From positions 62,001 through 126,000 of the forward strand of contig JADMJJ010000010.1 of the NCBI GenBank assembly GCA_018780645.1: a DNA stretch of 64,000 nucleotides, read 5' to 3'. The stretch's first letter is position 1, and every line of letters starts with the position of its first letter. Positions 42,571 through 51,536 of this stretch are shown piece after piece. Under the pieces are notes generated by a model, which did not search any database, was not told the origin of the DNA, and worked only from the letters and a program-made list of their open reading frames with translations. This DNA is from Burkholderiaceae bacterium. Lineage in GTDB: Bacteria; Pseudomonadota; Gammaproteobacteria; Burkholderiales; Burkholderiaceae_C. A program made the position numbers and the translations under genes.

Positions 42571-43332
42571 TCAACGCACAAATCCATCCCAGGCAGTTTT
42601 CAGTATCAGTGCGCTGACGACGATGATGAAGGCGCCGCGCACAAAGCCCGCGCCATGCTTCAAGGCCATGCGCGTGCCGATCAGGCTGCCCAGCACATTG
42701 GCCACGGCCATCACCGCCGCGATATGCCACCAGACATGGCCCTTGCTGGCGAACAGCACCAGGGCGGCGAAATTGGTCGCCGTGTTCAGGATCTTGGCGC
42801 TGGCAGAAGCATGCAGGAAATCAAAGCCGAGGAAACGCACAAAAAGAAACACGAAGAAACTGCCGGTGCCGGGGCCGAAGAAGCCGTCGTAGAAGCCGAT
42901 CACCAGACCGATGGCGCTGGCCACCCAGATCTCGGTGGCGCCGCTGAGCCGCGGCGCATGCTCGCGGCCCATGTCCTTCTTGGCCAGGGTGTAGATCAGG
43001 ACCAGCAGCAGAATGAAGGGCAGGGCAAGGCGCAGGCCGTCGGCCGGCACCTGGGTGACCGTCCAGGCGCCGCCGAAGCTGCCCAGCAGCGCCGCGGCAA
43101 AGGCCGGCAGCAGCGCGTGCCAAGGCAGGGTGACGCGACGGGCGTACTGCAGCGCCGCCAGTGCCGTGCCCCAGATCGCCCCGCCCTTGTTGGTGCCGAA
43201 CAGCGTGGCCGGCGCGGCCGCCGGGAACACACCGAACAGGGCCGGCACCAGGACCAGGCCGCCACCACCAACCACCGCATCGACAAAACCGGCCAGCAGG
43301 GAGGCCAGGGCAATCACTATCAGCTCGGTCAT
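42571..43332 (-). CDS. TSUP family transporter (TauE/SafE, sulfite exporter-like)
   Basis: 253 residues, eight predicted transmembrane helices. The TSUP start LASLLAGFVDAVVGGGGLVLVPAL and the second-half repeat AIGLVIGFYDGFFGPGTGSFF are both present, together with TNFAALVLFASKGHVWW. Members move sulfite, sulfoacetate or other organosulfur anions. It follows the cys operon on the same strand but a strong terminator at 43382-43410 separates them, so it is probably transcribed independently. A sulfur link is inferred from family and position. The ATG at 43332 is preferred; the longer frame to 43545 crosses the terminator. Confidence 0.9.
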   Translation of the reverse strand: MTELIVIALASLLAGFVDAVVGGGGLVLVPALFGVFPAAAPATLFGTNKGGAIWGTALAALQYARRVTLPWHALLPAFAAALLGSFGGAWTVTQVPADGLRLALPFILLLVLIYTLAKKDMGREHAPRLSGATEIWVASAIGLVIGFYDGFFGPGTGSFFVFLFVRFLGFDFLHASASAKILNTATNFAALVLFASKGHVWWHIAAVMAVANVLGSLIGTRMALKHGAGFVRGAFIIVVSALILKTAWDGFVR

Positions 43333-43381
43333 GGGCAGGCGCTGGGGAAGTGGGGGCTGCTGGAGCGGCCGCAGCGGCCCC

Positions 43382-43410
43382 AAAAAACAAAGGGCGCCAA
43401 AATGGCGCCC
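43382..43410 (-). terminator. Rho-independent terminator after the cys operon (minus strand)
   Basis: GGGCGCCA (43392-43399), loop AAA, TGGCGCCC (43403-43410); read on the minus strand the stem is followed by TTTGTTTTTTG. The stem is a perfect 8 bp. A second dyad, GGTAC-CTC-GTACC type, lies near 43580-43592 closer to the gene end. Confidence 0.85.
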
Positions 43411-43608
43411 CGGAATTGTGACACCCCCGAGGTGCCACCTTGCTTTGTTATTCGATCTGCTTTGTTTGTCTCCTCGAACCCACCCCCGTAGCTGCTGGTC
43501 GAACCAAGCACTGCAGCGGTGCACGCACTCTAGTTGGGCGAGCATCCTGGTGCACTTGGGGTTTTCCAGCCCGGGCTAGTACCGAGGTACCTTTCCTTTA
43601 GTTAGCAA

Positions 43609-44538
43609 TCACTCTGGCTCTACTGCCTTTCGAACATGGGCTTCTGTCAGCGCCGGCGCACACTCTTGCAGGAAGCGATACGCAAAACCACGTAGAAAGT
43701 AGCCGCGACGCACAGCAATCAGGGTGGTATTCGGTTCAAAGATGTGTTGTGCAGGCAACAGCACCAGGCCTTGATCGCGTTGCGCCTCGAAGGCCATTGA
43801 CGCGACGATGCCCACGCCCAGGCCAACACCGACATAGGTCTTGATCACATCGGCGTCCAGTGCCGACATCACGATGTCGGGCGTCAGCCCGGCCTTGGCA
43901 AAGGTGGCGTCTATGCGCGCCCGGCCGGTGTAGCCCTCGTGGTAGGTGATCAGCGGATGCTCGGCCAGCTCTTCCACCGTCAGCGGTTCGCGGCGATTGA
44001 CGGTCAACCCATGGCCCTCGGGTACGACCACCGCGTGGTGCCAGCCGTAATAAGGGAAGGTCACCAGATGCTCGATCTCGTCCAGCGCCTCGGTGGCGAT
44101 GCCGATATCGGCCTCACCCGACTGCAGCAGCGCCACGATCTCGGCCGGGCTGGCCTGGTGCAGCACCAGATGCACGCGCGGATACGCCTCCTTGAAGCGC
44201 CTCACAACCTGCGGCAATGCATAGCGCGCCTGCGTGTGGGTGGTGGCGATGGTCAGCTGGCCCTGCTCGCTGCTGGAGAACTGCTCGGCCAGGCGCTTGA
44301 TGTTCTTGGCGTCCAGCAGCATCCGTTCGACGATCTGCAGCAGCTCCTTGCCCGGCTCGGTCAACCCCAGAAGGCGCTTGCCGCGGCGCACAAACAGCTC
44401 GATGCCCAGCTCGTCTTCCAGATCCTTGATGTGCTTGCTGACGCCCGACTGCGAGGTGTACAGCGCGTTGGCGACGTCGGTCAGGTTGAAGTTGCGCTGC
44501 ACCGACTCGCGGATGATGCGCAATTGCTGGAAATTCAT
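43609..44538 (-). CDS. cysB: CysB-family LysR transcriptional regulator of sulfur assimilation
   Basis: 309 residues. The N-terminal helix-turn-helix NFQQLRIIRESVQRNFNLTDVANAL with TSQSGVSKHIKDLEDELG is that of CysB/Cbl, and the effector domain keeps TTHTQARYALPQVV and TYHEGYTGRARIDATF, the Thr and Arg region that binds N-acetylserine or sulfate in this group. It controls sulfate uptake and cysteine synthesis. The ATG shares its A with the stop of cysA (TGATG), so it is translated from the end of the transporter operon. It could equally be called Cbl; sequence alone does not separate them. Confidence 0.9.
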   Translation of the reverse strand: MNFQQLRIIRESVQRNFNLTDVANALYTSQSGVSKHIKDLEDELGIELFVRRGKRLLGLTEPGKELLQIVERMLLDAKNIKRLAEQFSSSEQGQLTIATTHTQARYALPQVVRRFKEAYPRVHLVLHQASPAEIVALLQSGEADIGIATEALDEIEHLVTFPYYGWHHAVVVPEGHGLTVNRREPLTVEELAEHPLITYHEGYTGRARIDATFAKAGLTPDIVMSALDADVIKTYVGVGLGVGIVASMAFEAQRDQGLVLLPAQHIFEPNTTLIAVRRGYFLRGFAYRFLQECAPALTEAHVRKAVEPE

Positions 44539-45617
44539 CAGGCGGCTTTCTGTAGATTCGTGTCAGGGGCCGCGAAGAGGCTCCAACGCGAGGGTTGCAG
44601 CCAGACATGCTGGGCGAACTGCAGACTCAGCTCCAGCGCACGCTCGCGGCTCAGCTCGGCCTCCAAGTGCTGATCGTTCGGGCCCAACAGCTCGACACGG
44701 GCACTGGCGCCGAAGCTCAGCACCCGCACCACGCGGGCGGCGATTCCATGCTCGGTGGCCACCAGGCTGATGTCCAGCTCGTGCGGGCGGGCATAGGCCA
44801 GCATCTGCGCGCCGGGGGTCAGAGCTGAAGCGCCGTGGGCGATGCGGTGCTCGCCGACATGCAGTAGGCCGCCATCGGCTCGTCCCTCGAAACGGTTCAC
44901 GGCGCCGAGGAAGCCGTAGACAAAGGGCGTGGCCGGATGCTCATAAACCTCGTTGGGCGTGCCGACCTGCTCGACCTGGCCATGGTCCATCAGCACCACG
45001 CGGTCGGCCACTTCAAGCGCCTCTTCCTGGTCATGGGTGACGAAGAGGCTGGTGATGTGCAGCTCGTCATGCAGGCGGCGCAGCCAGCGGCGCAGCGCCT
45101 TGCGCACCTTGGCGTCCAGCGCGCCGAAGGGCTCGTCCAGCAGCAGCACGCGGGGCTCGACGGCCAGGGCCCGGGCCAGGGCGATACGTTGGCGCTGGCC
45201 GCCGGATAGCTGCGAGGGGAAGCGGTCGACCAGCCAGTCCAGCTGCACCAGTTGCAGCAGCTCGTGGACTTTCTTCTTGATCACGGCGTCGCTGGGCCGC
45301 TGCGAGCGGGGCTTGACGCGCAGGCCGAAAGCGACGTTGTCGAACACGGTCATGTGGCGGAACAGCGCGTAGTGCTGGAACACGAAGCCGACCTGGCGCT
45401 CGCGCACATGGGTGTCGGAGGCATCTTCGCCATCGAGCAGCACCTGCCCCCGGTCGGCCGTCTCCAGCCCGGCGATGATGCGCAGCAGCGTGGTCTTGCC
45501 GCAGCCCGAGGGCCCCAGGAGCGCGACCAGCTCGCCGCTGGGAAAGTCGAGGCTGACGTCGCCCAGGGCGACGAAGTTGCCAAAGGACTTGTGGATGTTC
45601 TTGACCTGGATGCTCAT
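44538..45617 (-). CDS. cysA: Sulfate/thiosulfate ABC transporter ATP-binding protein
   Basis: 359 residues. Walker [18 protein letters not shown]-loop [20 protein letters not shown], signature [16 protein letters not shown], Walker [13 protein letters not shown] and the switch His in [14 protein letters not shown] are all intact. The stretch [13 protein letters not shown] is characteristic of CysA. The last ~110 residues form the TOBE-like regulatory domain. It powers the CysT/CysW channel. It is separated from cysW by 95 bases that contain two hairpins, and coupled to cysB by a TGATG overlap. Confidence 0.95.
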   Translation of the reverse strand: MSIQVKNIHKSFGNFVALGDVSLDFPSGELVALLGPSGCGKTTLLRIIAGLETADRGQVLLDGEDASDTHVRERQVGFVFQHYALFRHMTVFDNVAFGLRVKPRSQRPSDAVIKKKVHELLQLVQLDWLVDRFPSQLSGGQRQRIALARALAVEPRVLLLDEPFGALDAKVRKALRRWLRRLHDELHITSLFVTHDQEEALEVADRVVLMDHGQVEQVGTPNEVYEHPATPFVYGFLGAVNRFEGRADGGLLHVGEHRIAHGASALTPGAQMLAYARPHELDISLVATEHGIAARVVRVLSFGASARVELLGPNDQHLEAELSRERALELSLQFAQHVWLQPSRWSLFAAPDTNLQKAA

Positions 45618-45648
45618 AGTGAACTCACTTCAAATGCTGATCGGAGCG

Positions 45649-45702
45649 GCAAGCCGCTTCGCCGGGCCGCCCCAAGAAGCGGCTTGCACCCCCTCGGGGG
45701 GT
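45649..45702. repeat. Intercistronic inverted-repeat element between cysW and cysA
   Basis: GCAAGCCGCTTC (45649-45660) pairs perfectly with GAAGCGGCTTGC (45676-45687), loop 15 bases, directly followed by a second hairpin ACCCCC-TCG-GGGGGT (45688-45702). Such paired dyads resemble the dispersed repeats found between genes in Burkholderiales. It probably modulates mRNA ends within the operon rather than terminating it, as no T-run follows. Confidence 0.75.
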
Positions 45703-45712
45703 GGTCGTGTAC

Positions 45713-46603
45713 TCATGACCGGGGGTCCCTACTCGCCCGCCACTCGACAAATTGCTTGAGAACCAGGGTCACCAAGGCCAGGATGGCCAGCAGTGACGCC
45801 ACCGCGAACGCGGCCGCAAACTGGTACTCGTTGTAGAGAATCTCGACGTGCAGCGGCAGCGTGTTGGTCAGGCCGCGGATATGGCCCGACACCACCGACA
45901 CGGCGCCAAATTCGCCCATCGCCCGCGCATTGCACAGGATCACGCCGTACAGCAGACCCCACTTCACATTCGGCAGGGTGACATGCCAGAAGATCTTCCA
46001 GCCGGACGCGCCGAGCACAGTGGCGGCCTCTTCCTCGTCGCGGCCCTGGGCCTCCATCAGCGGAATCAGCTCGCGGGCGACGAAGGGAAAGGTCACGAAC
46101 ACGGTGGCCAGCACGATGCCGGGCACGGCGAAGATGACCTTCAGGTCATGCTCCTGCAGCCAGGGGCCTATCCAGCCCTGGGCGCCGAACATCAGCACAT
46201 AGATCAGGCCGGCGACCACCGGTGACACCGAGAACGGCAGGTCGATCAGGGTGATCAGCAGGTGCTTGCCACGGAAGTCGAACTTGGTGATGGCCCAGGC
46301 CGCCGACACGCCGAACACCAGGTTCAGCGGCACCGCGATGGCCGCAGCCAGCAGGGTCAGCTGGACGGCCGCCAAGGCATCGGGCTCGACCAGGGCCGCA
46401 AGATAGGTACCGAAGCCCTTGCGCAGCGCCTCGCTGAACACCGCCACCAGCGGCATCAGCAGGAACAGCGCGAAAAAGCTCAAGGAGATCGTCAATATCG
46501 TCCACTTGACCCAGGGCGCTTCGCGCGTTGCCGGGTTGGACTCATAACGTTGCGCGCCCCGTTTCAGGGCCGGAATGCCCAATGCTGCCGCCGCGCCCGC
46601 CAT
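45713..46603 (-). CDS. cysW: Sulfate ABC transporter permease CysW
   Basis: 296 residues, six transmembrane segments. The inner-membrane permease signature is found in the [42 protein letters not shown] loop (EAA motif). INSERT-type features such as AINLVFG-like [15 protein letters not shown] and [19 protein letters not shown] match CysW. Its ATG overlaps the stop of cysT (TAATG), so translation is coupled. Downstream are a pair of hairpins and cysA. It forms the channel together with CysT. Confidence 0.95.
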   Translation of the reverse strand: MAGAAAALGIPALKRGAQRYESNPATREAPWVKWTILTISLSFFALFLLMPLVAVFSEALRKGFGTYLAALVEPDALAAVQLTLLAAAIAVPLNLVFGVSAAWAITKFDFRGKHLLITLIDLPFSVSPVVAGLIYVLMFGAQGWIGPWLQEHDLKVIFAVPGIVLATVFVTFPFVARELIPLMEAQGRDEEEAATVLGASGWKIFWHVTLPNVKWGLLYGVILCNARAMGEFGAVSVVSGHIRGLTNTLPLHVEILYNEYQFAAAFAVASLLAILALVTLVLKQFVEWRASRDPRS

Positions 46604-47505
46604 TACCTGGCCCTCCCGGCGCCGTTCAGGCGCGAACTCCTGGCCTGCAGCCCGTTGATGATGAAGAGCAGCACGAAGGAGAACACCAGCATCAACGAGG
46701 CAATCGCCGTGGCGCCCTGGTAGTCGTACTGCTCCAACTTGGTGATGATCATCAGCGGCGTGATCTCGGACACCATGGGCAGATTGCCGGCGATGAAGAT
46801 CACCGAACCGTATTCGCCGACGGCGCGGGCAAAGGCCAGCGCGAAGCCGGTCAGCAGCGCTGGCAACAGCGTCGGCAGGATCACGTAGCGGAAGGTCTGC
46901 CAGCGGCGTGCGCCCAGCGAGGCGGCGGCCTCTTCGAGCTCGGTTTCGAGATCTTCCAGCACCGGCTGGACCGAGCGCACGACGAAGGGCAGGCCGATGA
47001 AAGTCAGCGCGACCAGAATGCCCAGCGGCGTGAACGCCACCTTGATGCCCCGCGGCTCCAGCAGGCTGCCCAGCCAGCCGTTGCGGGCGTAGAGCGCCGT
47101 CAACGCAATGCCGGCCACAGCGGTGGGCAGGGCGAAGGGCAGATCGATCAGCGCATCCACCAGCTTCTTGCCCGGGAACTCATAGCGCACCAGGGACCAG
47201 GCCAGCATCAGCCCGAACACCGCGTTGATGGACGCGGCCAGCAGCGAGGCGCCGAAGCTCAGCTTGTAGGAGGCGACGACGCGTGGTGCGGTGACCACCT
47301 CCCAGAAGTGATCCCAGCCCATGCCGGCGGTTTTCAGGAACACGGCGCTGAGCGGAATCAGCACCAGCAGCGACAGATAGACCAGGGTGTAGCCCATGGT
47401 CAGACCAAAACCGGGCAGCACGCGGCGTGGCTTGCGGCGCTCGCCACGGGGCAGGCTGGCACCTGCCGGGGCAAATCCTTTCAATAATGCTGTGTTGCTG
47501 CTCAT
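46603..47505 (-). CDS. cysT: Sulfate ABC transporter permease CysT (CysU)
   Basis: 300 residues. An N-terminal basic stretch with [25 protein letters not shown] leads into six membrane segments. The EAA loop reads [60 protein letters not shown] matches CysT. It is the first gene of the operon cysT-cysW-cysA-cysB. No sulfate- or thiosulfate-binding protein gene (sbp/cysP) precedes it, although that is the usual place. A TATCC-N7-GGATA dyad lies about 90 bases upstream. Confidence 0.95.
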   Translation of the reverse strand: MSSNTALLKGFAPAGASLPRGERRKPRRVLPGFGLTMGYTLVYLSLLVLIPLSAVFLKTAGMGWDHFWEVVTAPRVVASYKLSFGASLLAASINAVFGLMLAWSLVRYEFPGKKLVDALIDLPFALPTAVAGIALTALYARNGWLGSLLEPRGIKVAFTPLGILVALTFIGLPFVVRSVQPVLEDLETELEEAAASLGARRWQTFRYVILPTLLPALLTGFALAFARAVGEYGSVIFIAGNLPMVSEITPLMIITKLEQYDYQGATAIASLMLVFSFVLLFIINGLQARSSRLNGAGRAR

Positions 47506-47595
47506 GCTCCGAGGCCGGCCATCAGGCCAAAAGGGTCAGGGAGCGGAGCTTAGGTGGCGGCCTTTAGATCAGGAACAACAGATTTCGTATTTCCT

Positions 47596-47612
47596 TATCC
47601 ATGAATTGGATA
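47596..47612 (-). promoter_or_regulatory. AT-rich dyad upstream of cysT, possible CysB site
   Basis: TATCC, 7 bases, GGATA, in a locally AT-rich stretch (47570-47625) 90-107 bases before the cysT start. CysB sites are AT-rich and poorly conserved, so this is a position-based suggestion only. Confidence 0.4.
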
Positions 47613-47632
47613 TATGAGATTCTGCTAAGCCG

Positions 47633-47670
47633 CGTCCAAAAACAAACAGGCCCACCGAAGTGGGCCTGTT
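47633..47670 (-). terminator. Rho-independent terminator of the small minus-strand gene
   Basis: AACAGGCCCAC (47645-47655), loop CGAA, GTGGGCCTGTT (47660-47670), a perfect 11-bp stem with a CGAA/TTCG tetraloop; on the minus strand it is followed by TGTTTTTGG. It sits 26 bases after the stop of the 52-residue frame, supporting that frame as a real gene. Confidence 0.85.
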
Positions 47671-47695
47671 GACACGGGCTGGGGAGCCGATTTGG

Positions 47696-47854
47696 TCAGC
47701 GCTTGCGATCCATGCGGATGGCACGGGCGACGCTGCGCTGGTCGCCGCTGATCTTGCCGCTGTCGAAGGGCTCGTACTTGCGGCCCTTCTCCAGTGTCCA
47801 CTCCGCCGGTTGGCGCTTGGCGGGAACTTGATGCGTGTGCGGTGCGAGATTCAT
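47696..47854 (-). CDS. Small basic protein (52 residues), unrecognised
   Basis: A short frame from ATG at 47854 to TGA at 47696. The product is MNLAPHTHQVPAKRQPAEWT at the start, then LEKGRKYEPFDSGKISGDQR, ending SVARAIRMDRKR: basic, hydrophilic, with no membrane segment. AGAAGG lies 11 bases upstream of the ATG. A perfect hairpin terminator follows within 26 bases. No homologue is known to me. A longer overlapping frame (47993 to 47625) in another phase runs through the terminator and looks like a shadow. The size and charge fit a small nucleic-acid or ribosome-binding protein, but this is a guess. Confidence 0.6.
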   Translation of the reverse strand: MNLAPHTHQVPAKRQPAEWTLEKGRKYEPFDSGKISGDQRSVARAIRMDRKR

Positions 47855-48256
47855 GATGACTTTTGCCTTCTTGACCGGTCCCCGGCTGCTGCCGCTTCGG
47901 ACCTACCGTGGCAAAACGTCGCCTGAGAAACAGTGGTTGACACAGAGATGCAAGTTTTTGTGTCCACGCTGCATGTTTGTGCACTTTGCGCACTTGTTGA
48001 CGAACGGCGAAAGGAAGTCATGAAGGCATGCACTAACTTTTATGGATATCACAGCCAGTCGACACCTGGCAGTGCCGATCCGTTCAGAAAGCCGGGCTCA
48101 GCGAGCCACCCATGGTGCTCTTGAACAGCTTGTGACCTCGGGCGACTGGAAGACACGCACCACCTTGGTGCGCACAAGGCCTGTAACCCTCGATCTCGGC
48201 AGTTGACTTGGCAGTACCGGCGAGAATTGCTGCTTCTGAAGAATGGGCTCAGCGAC
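47855..48256. other. Non-coding gap of about 400 bases
   Basis: Lower GC than average, with a T-rich stretch near 47950 and no convincing gene. It should hold the promoter of the small minus-strand gene and that of the NTF2-like gene at 48257. No strong -35/-10 pair was identified by eye. Confidence 0.5.
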
Positions 48257-48628
48257 ATGACCGACAACGCGCTCGCCATCCACATCCGATCGCTGGAGTT
48301 GCAGCGCACCCAGGCGCTGGTGGCACGCGACATCGCGCTGGCCGCAACGCTGCATGCCGACGACTACCAACTGATCACCCCTGCGGGCAAGACCTTCACC
48401 AAAGCGGCGTACCTGAGCGCCATCGAGACCGGCGACTTGACCTACACGCGCTGGGAGGCGGGCGAGATGGCGGTGCGCGTGTCGCCGGCGATGGCCATCG
48501 TCCGCTACCCGGTGACCCTGGCCTTCCCATCGGGCAACACCGTCCACTGCTGGCACACCGACTCGTACGAGTTGCGCGATGGTCAGTGGCTAGCCGTGTG
48601 GTCGCAGGCCACGGCCATCAAGTCCTGA
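48257..48628 (+). CDS. NTF2-like (DUF4440-type) protein
   Basis: 123 residues from the ATG at 48257. The order LQRTQALVARDIALAATLHADDYQLITPAGKTFTKAAYLSAIETG, a central VRVSPAMAIVRYPVTLAF and SYELRDGQWLAVWSQATAI is the cone-shaped NTF2-like fold as in DUF4440 proteins. It is cytoplasmic, without a signal peptide. Such domains bind small ligands or act as isomerases; no substrate can be read. The Nudix gene begins 4 bases after its stop. Confidence 0.82.
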   Translation: MTDNALAIHIRSLELQRTQALVARDIALAATLHADDYQLITPAGKTFTKAAYLSAIETGDLTYTRWEAGEMAVRVSPAMAIVRYPVTLAFPSGNTVHCWHTDSYELRDGQWLAVWSQATAIKS

Positions 48629-48632
48629 CCCC

Positions 48633-49169
48633 ATGCGCCAACAGATCCGCGACGAGATTGCAGCCATCATTCCGCTGGATGATGTGGAGGCCGCGCACCG
48701 GGCCGATGCACTGGCCTGGGTCGATTCGGGCGCATCGCTGTGCCGCACGGGCAAGCCGGCGACGCCACCCAAACATCTGGTGGCGTACTTTGCCGTGATC
48801 GACGGGAGCGGCGTTCTGCTGGTCGACCACCGTAACGCCGAGCTCTGGCTGCCGACCGGCGGGCATGTCGAGCCGGGCGAGCATCCGCGCACGACGGTAG
48901 TGCGTGAGCTACTGGAGGAGCTGGGCTTTGCCGCGGCCCATGACATCAGTGCGCCGCTGATGATCACCTGCACCACCACAGTGGGCCAGACGGCGGGGCA
49001 CACCGATGTGTCGCTCTGGTATGTGGTCCGCGCCGAGCGCGCCCAGCCCATCCGCTTCGACGAGGGCGAATTCAAGGCCGTGCGCTGGTTCGACTTCGAG
49101 GCCGTGCCGCATGAGCGCAGCGAGCCGCACTTGCGCCGATTCCTGGAGAAACTGGTCGCCCACGACTGA
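48633..49169 (+). CDS. Nudix hydrolase
   Basis: 178 residues. The Nudix box is complete at about 76-98: GGHVEPGEHPRTTVVREL followed by LEELGF, matching GX5EX7REUXEEXGU. The N-terminal ~50 residues (EIAAIIPLDDVEAAHRADALAWV) precede a VAYFAVIDGSGVLLVDHRNAELWLPTGG strand. It should hydrolyse a nucleoside diphosphate linked to another group, with Mg. The C-terminus VRWFDFEAVPHERSEPHLRRFLEKL is typical. Substrate unknown. It lies 4 bases after the NTF2-like gene and 38 bases before the S9 peptidase. Confidence 0.93.
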   Translation: MRQQIRDEIAAIIPLDDVEAAHRADALAWVDSGASLCRTGKPATPPKHLVAYFAVIDGSGVLLVDHRNAELWLPTGGHVEPGEHPRTTVVRELLEELGFAAAHDISAPLMITCTTTVGQTAGHTDVSLWYVVRAERAQPIRFDEGEFKAVRWFDFEAVPHERSEPHLRRFLEKLVAHD

Positions 49170-49207
49170 GCAGGCGAAGCCGGCACGGCTCAGGTAACAA
49201 TGTCCGC

Positions 49208-51247
49208 ATGACCAAGATCGCCGCCACCCCGCTTCCCCACACCCTCAGCGCCGACGATTTGTGGGCCTTTGACCGCTTAGGCCCGCTCGCGCTGGCGCCC
49301 GACGGCGAACGGGCGGTCTGCTCGGTCGCGCGCAGCTCGATGGAGAGCAACACCTCGTCCAGCAGCCTGTGGTTGCTGCCCACGGCCAGGCGTGCGCCGC
49401 GCCGCCTGACCCACTGTGGCGACAAGGACGGCCAGCCCGCCTGGTCACCGACGGGTGAGCACATCGGCTTTCTGGCGCGGCGCGAGCAAGAGGGCGCCAA
49501 GGATGAAACGCCTCAGCTCTATCTGATCGCACCCGATGGCGGCGAGGCACAACGCAAGAGCGCCTTCGCACCGGGCATCGAGTCGTTCAAATGGTTGGCC
49601 GATGGCCGACGCATCGTGTTTGCCGCCTGGGTCTGGCCTGAATTGAAGGGCGCGGCTGCGCAGGCCAAGGCCTTCAAGACATTCAGCGAGCGCAAGGAAA
49701 GCGCCTACGCCACCAGCGAGGCCTTCTACCGCCACTGGGACCATAACGTGCCCATGGGCCGCGTGCTGCACCTGTTGCTGCTCGATACGGGCAGCGGTCG
49801 CATCACCGATCTGTTCGAGGGCACGGCGCTGGAGCTGCCGCGCGACGCCGCCGGCAACGAGGTCTACGACCCCAGCCCCGACGGCAAGCGCATCGCCTTC
49901 ATCCACGACCCGGCGCCGACCCAGGTCCCGGGCAATCGCCTGGTGCTGGCCGAGATCGAAATCTCCAGTCGCCGCGTCCAGACGCTGGCCGATGACCCGG
50001 CCTGGGAGTTCGGTGCGCCGCGCTACCGGCCCGATGGCAAGGCTCTGGCCGTGATTGCTTCCAACGTGGGCAAGCGCCACACCGCCACAGGCCAGCTGGC
50101 CCTGGTCGAAGCCAAGGGCTGGCGCCTGCTCGGCGATGCGCAATGGGACCACCATGTCGACGCCCCGCTGCGCTGGGCCACCGACGGCAGTGCGCTGTTC
50201 TTCACCGCCCAGTCGCGGGGCCGCTGCCATCTCTGGCGCCATCAGCTGGCGGATGGCAGCTTCACCATTGAAGCGCAGGGCGGCTGGGTGCAGGCTTTCG
50301 ACGTGGCCGGCGCCGTGATCGTCACCGCCAGCGACAGCGCCCTGCATCCGGTGCAGGTGCACGCGCGACGCCCAGACGTGGCACCGCTGCGGCTGGAGCG
50401 ATTCAACAACGCGCTGCTGGCCCAGCGGCGGCTGGGCGAGGTGCGCGAGGCCAGGTTCACCGGCGCGCTGGGTGACAGCATCCAGATGTGGCTCACCTTC
50501 CCGCCCGGCTTCAAGGCGAAGAAGAAGCATGCGGTGATGCAGGTCATCCACGGCGGGCCCTTCGCCGCCGCCGGCGACACCTTCGGCTACCGCTGGAACC
50601 CCCATGTGCTGGCCTCGCGCGGCCATGTCGTGGCCCAGGTCAACTACCACGGCTCCAGCGGCTTCGGCTTTGCCTTCCGTGACAGCATCATGGGCCGCCA
50701 GGGCGAGCTGGAACTGCAGGACATCGAGACCGCCAGCGACTGGCTGCTGGCCCAGCCCTGGGCCGACCCGCAGCGCCTGAGCGCCACCGGTGGCAGCTAT
50801 GGCGGCTTCCTGGTCGCCTGGATGAACGGCCATGTGCCGGCCGGCCGCTACCGCAGCTATGTCTGCCACGCCGGCGTGTTCGACCGCGTGGCCACCTTCA
50901 GCGCCGACTCCTACGTCGAGCGCCCGCGCGACCTCGGCGCCCGCTATTGGGAAGACATGCCCCGCGTGCTGGCGCAAAGCCCGCACAGCGCCGCCGCGCA
51001 GATGGACACGCCGACCCTGGTGATACACGGCGCGCTCGACTACCGCGTGCCCGACTGCAACGGCCTGGCCTACTACAACACCTTGAAGGCCCGCGGGGTC
51101 GATGCGCGGCTGCTGTGGTTCCCGGATGAGAACCACTGGGTGCTCAAGCCGCGCAACTCACGGCTCTGGTACCGCGAGTTCCTGGACTGGGTGGTGACAC
51201 ATGACGCCGCAACGAAGCGCACACGAGCGAAGCGCTCCAAAGCATAA
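49208..51247 (+). CDS. S9 family prolyl oligopeptidase-type serine peptidase
   Basis: 679 residues. The first ~400 form a WD-like beta-propeller (LWLLPTARRAPRRLTHCGDKDGQPAWSPTG and similar repeats); the catalytic alpha/beta hydrolase domain starts near 420. Nucleophile GGSYGGF at about 526-532, catalytic Asp in GALDYRVPD near 613, His in PDENHWVLKP near 643. QVNYHGSSGFGFAFRDS is the usual oxyanion-region segment. It is cytoplasmic (no signal peptide) and should trim peptides. The 87-residue gene follows in the same orientation 7 bases later. Confidence 0.93.
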   Translation: MTKIAATPLPHTLSADDLWAFDRLGPLALAPDGERAVCSVARSSMESNTSSSSLWLLPTARRAPRRLTHCGDKDGQPAWSPTGEHIGFLARREQEGAKDETPQLYLIAPDGGEAQRKSAFAPGIESFKWLADGRRIVFAAWVWPELKGAAAQAKAFKTFSERKESAYATSEAFYRHWDHNVPMGRVLHLLLLDTGSGRITDLFEGTALELPRDAAGNEVYDPSPDGKRIAFIHDPAPTQVPGNRLVLAEIEISSRRVQTLADDPAWEFGAPRYRPDGKALAVIASNVGKRHTATGQLALVEAKGWRLLGDAQWDHHVDAPLRWATDGSALFFTAQSRGRCHLWRHQLADGSFTIEAQGGWVQAFDVAGAVIVTASDSALHPVQVHARRPDVAPLRLERFNNALLAQRRLGEVREARFTGALGDSIQMWLTFPPGFKAKKKHAVMQVIHGGPFAAAGDTFGYRWNPHVLASRGHVVAQVNYHGSSGFGFAFRDSIMGRQGELELQDIETASDWLLAQPWADPQRLSATGGSYGGFLVAWMNGHVPAGRYRSYVCHAGVFDRVATFSADSYVERPRDLGARYWEDMPRVLAQSPHSAAAQMDTPTLVIHGALDYRVPDCNGLAYYNTLKARGVDARLLWFPDENHWVLKPRNSRLWYREFLDWVVTHDAATKRTRAKRSKA

Positions 51248-51254
51248 TTTCGTG

Positions 51255-51518
51255 ATGAGCACCGACATCCCCTCACCCGATTCGGCCGACGCCGATGATC
51301 TCGGCTTCGCCTTCCGCAGCCGCAAGGGCGGCGATGTGGAGGTGCTGCACCGGGGCCGGCTGGCCTCCACGCTACGCGGCGCGGATGCGATCGACTTTCT
51401 GACCGAGGTCGAGGCCGGCACCCATGCCGAAGGTCAGCAGCTGATGGCCCGGCTCACCGGCAACTACAAGCGCGGCAACGAGCGCAAGGCCAGCCAGCAC
51501 CCGCGCAACCGCCGTTGA
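51255..51518 (+). CDS. Conserved-looking hypothetical protein (87 residues)
   Basis: Starts at the ATG at 51255, 7 bases after the S9 peptidase stop. The chain is acidic at the start (STDIPSPDSADADDLGFAF) and basic at the end (NYKRGNERKASQHPRNRR), with GGDVEVLHRGRLASTLRGADAIDFL in between. This is the pattern of a small globular domain with a basic, possibly nucleic-acid-binding tail. I cannot name a family. It is probably expressed from the peptidase transcript. Confidence 0.7.
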   Translation: MSTDIPSPDSADADDLGFAFRSRKGGDVEVLHRGRLASTLRGADAIDFLTEVEAGTHAEGQQLMARLTGNYKRGNERKASQHPRNRR

Positions 51519-51536
51519 AACCCTCAGGGCCACGAT

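Noticed and set aside
47625-47993. 122-codon minus-strand frame around the 52-residue gene
   Set aside because: Runs through the terminator stem and has unlikely composition; the shorter frame in another phase fits the ribosome-binding site and terminator.
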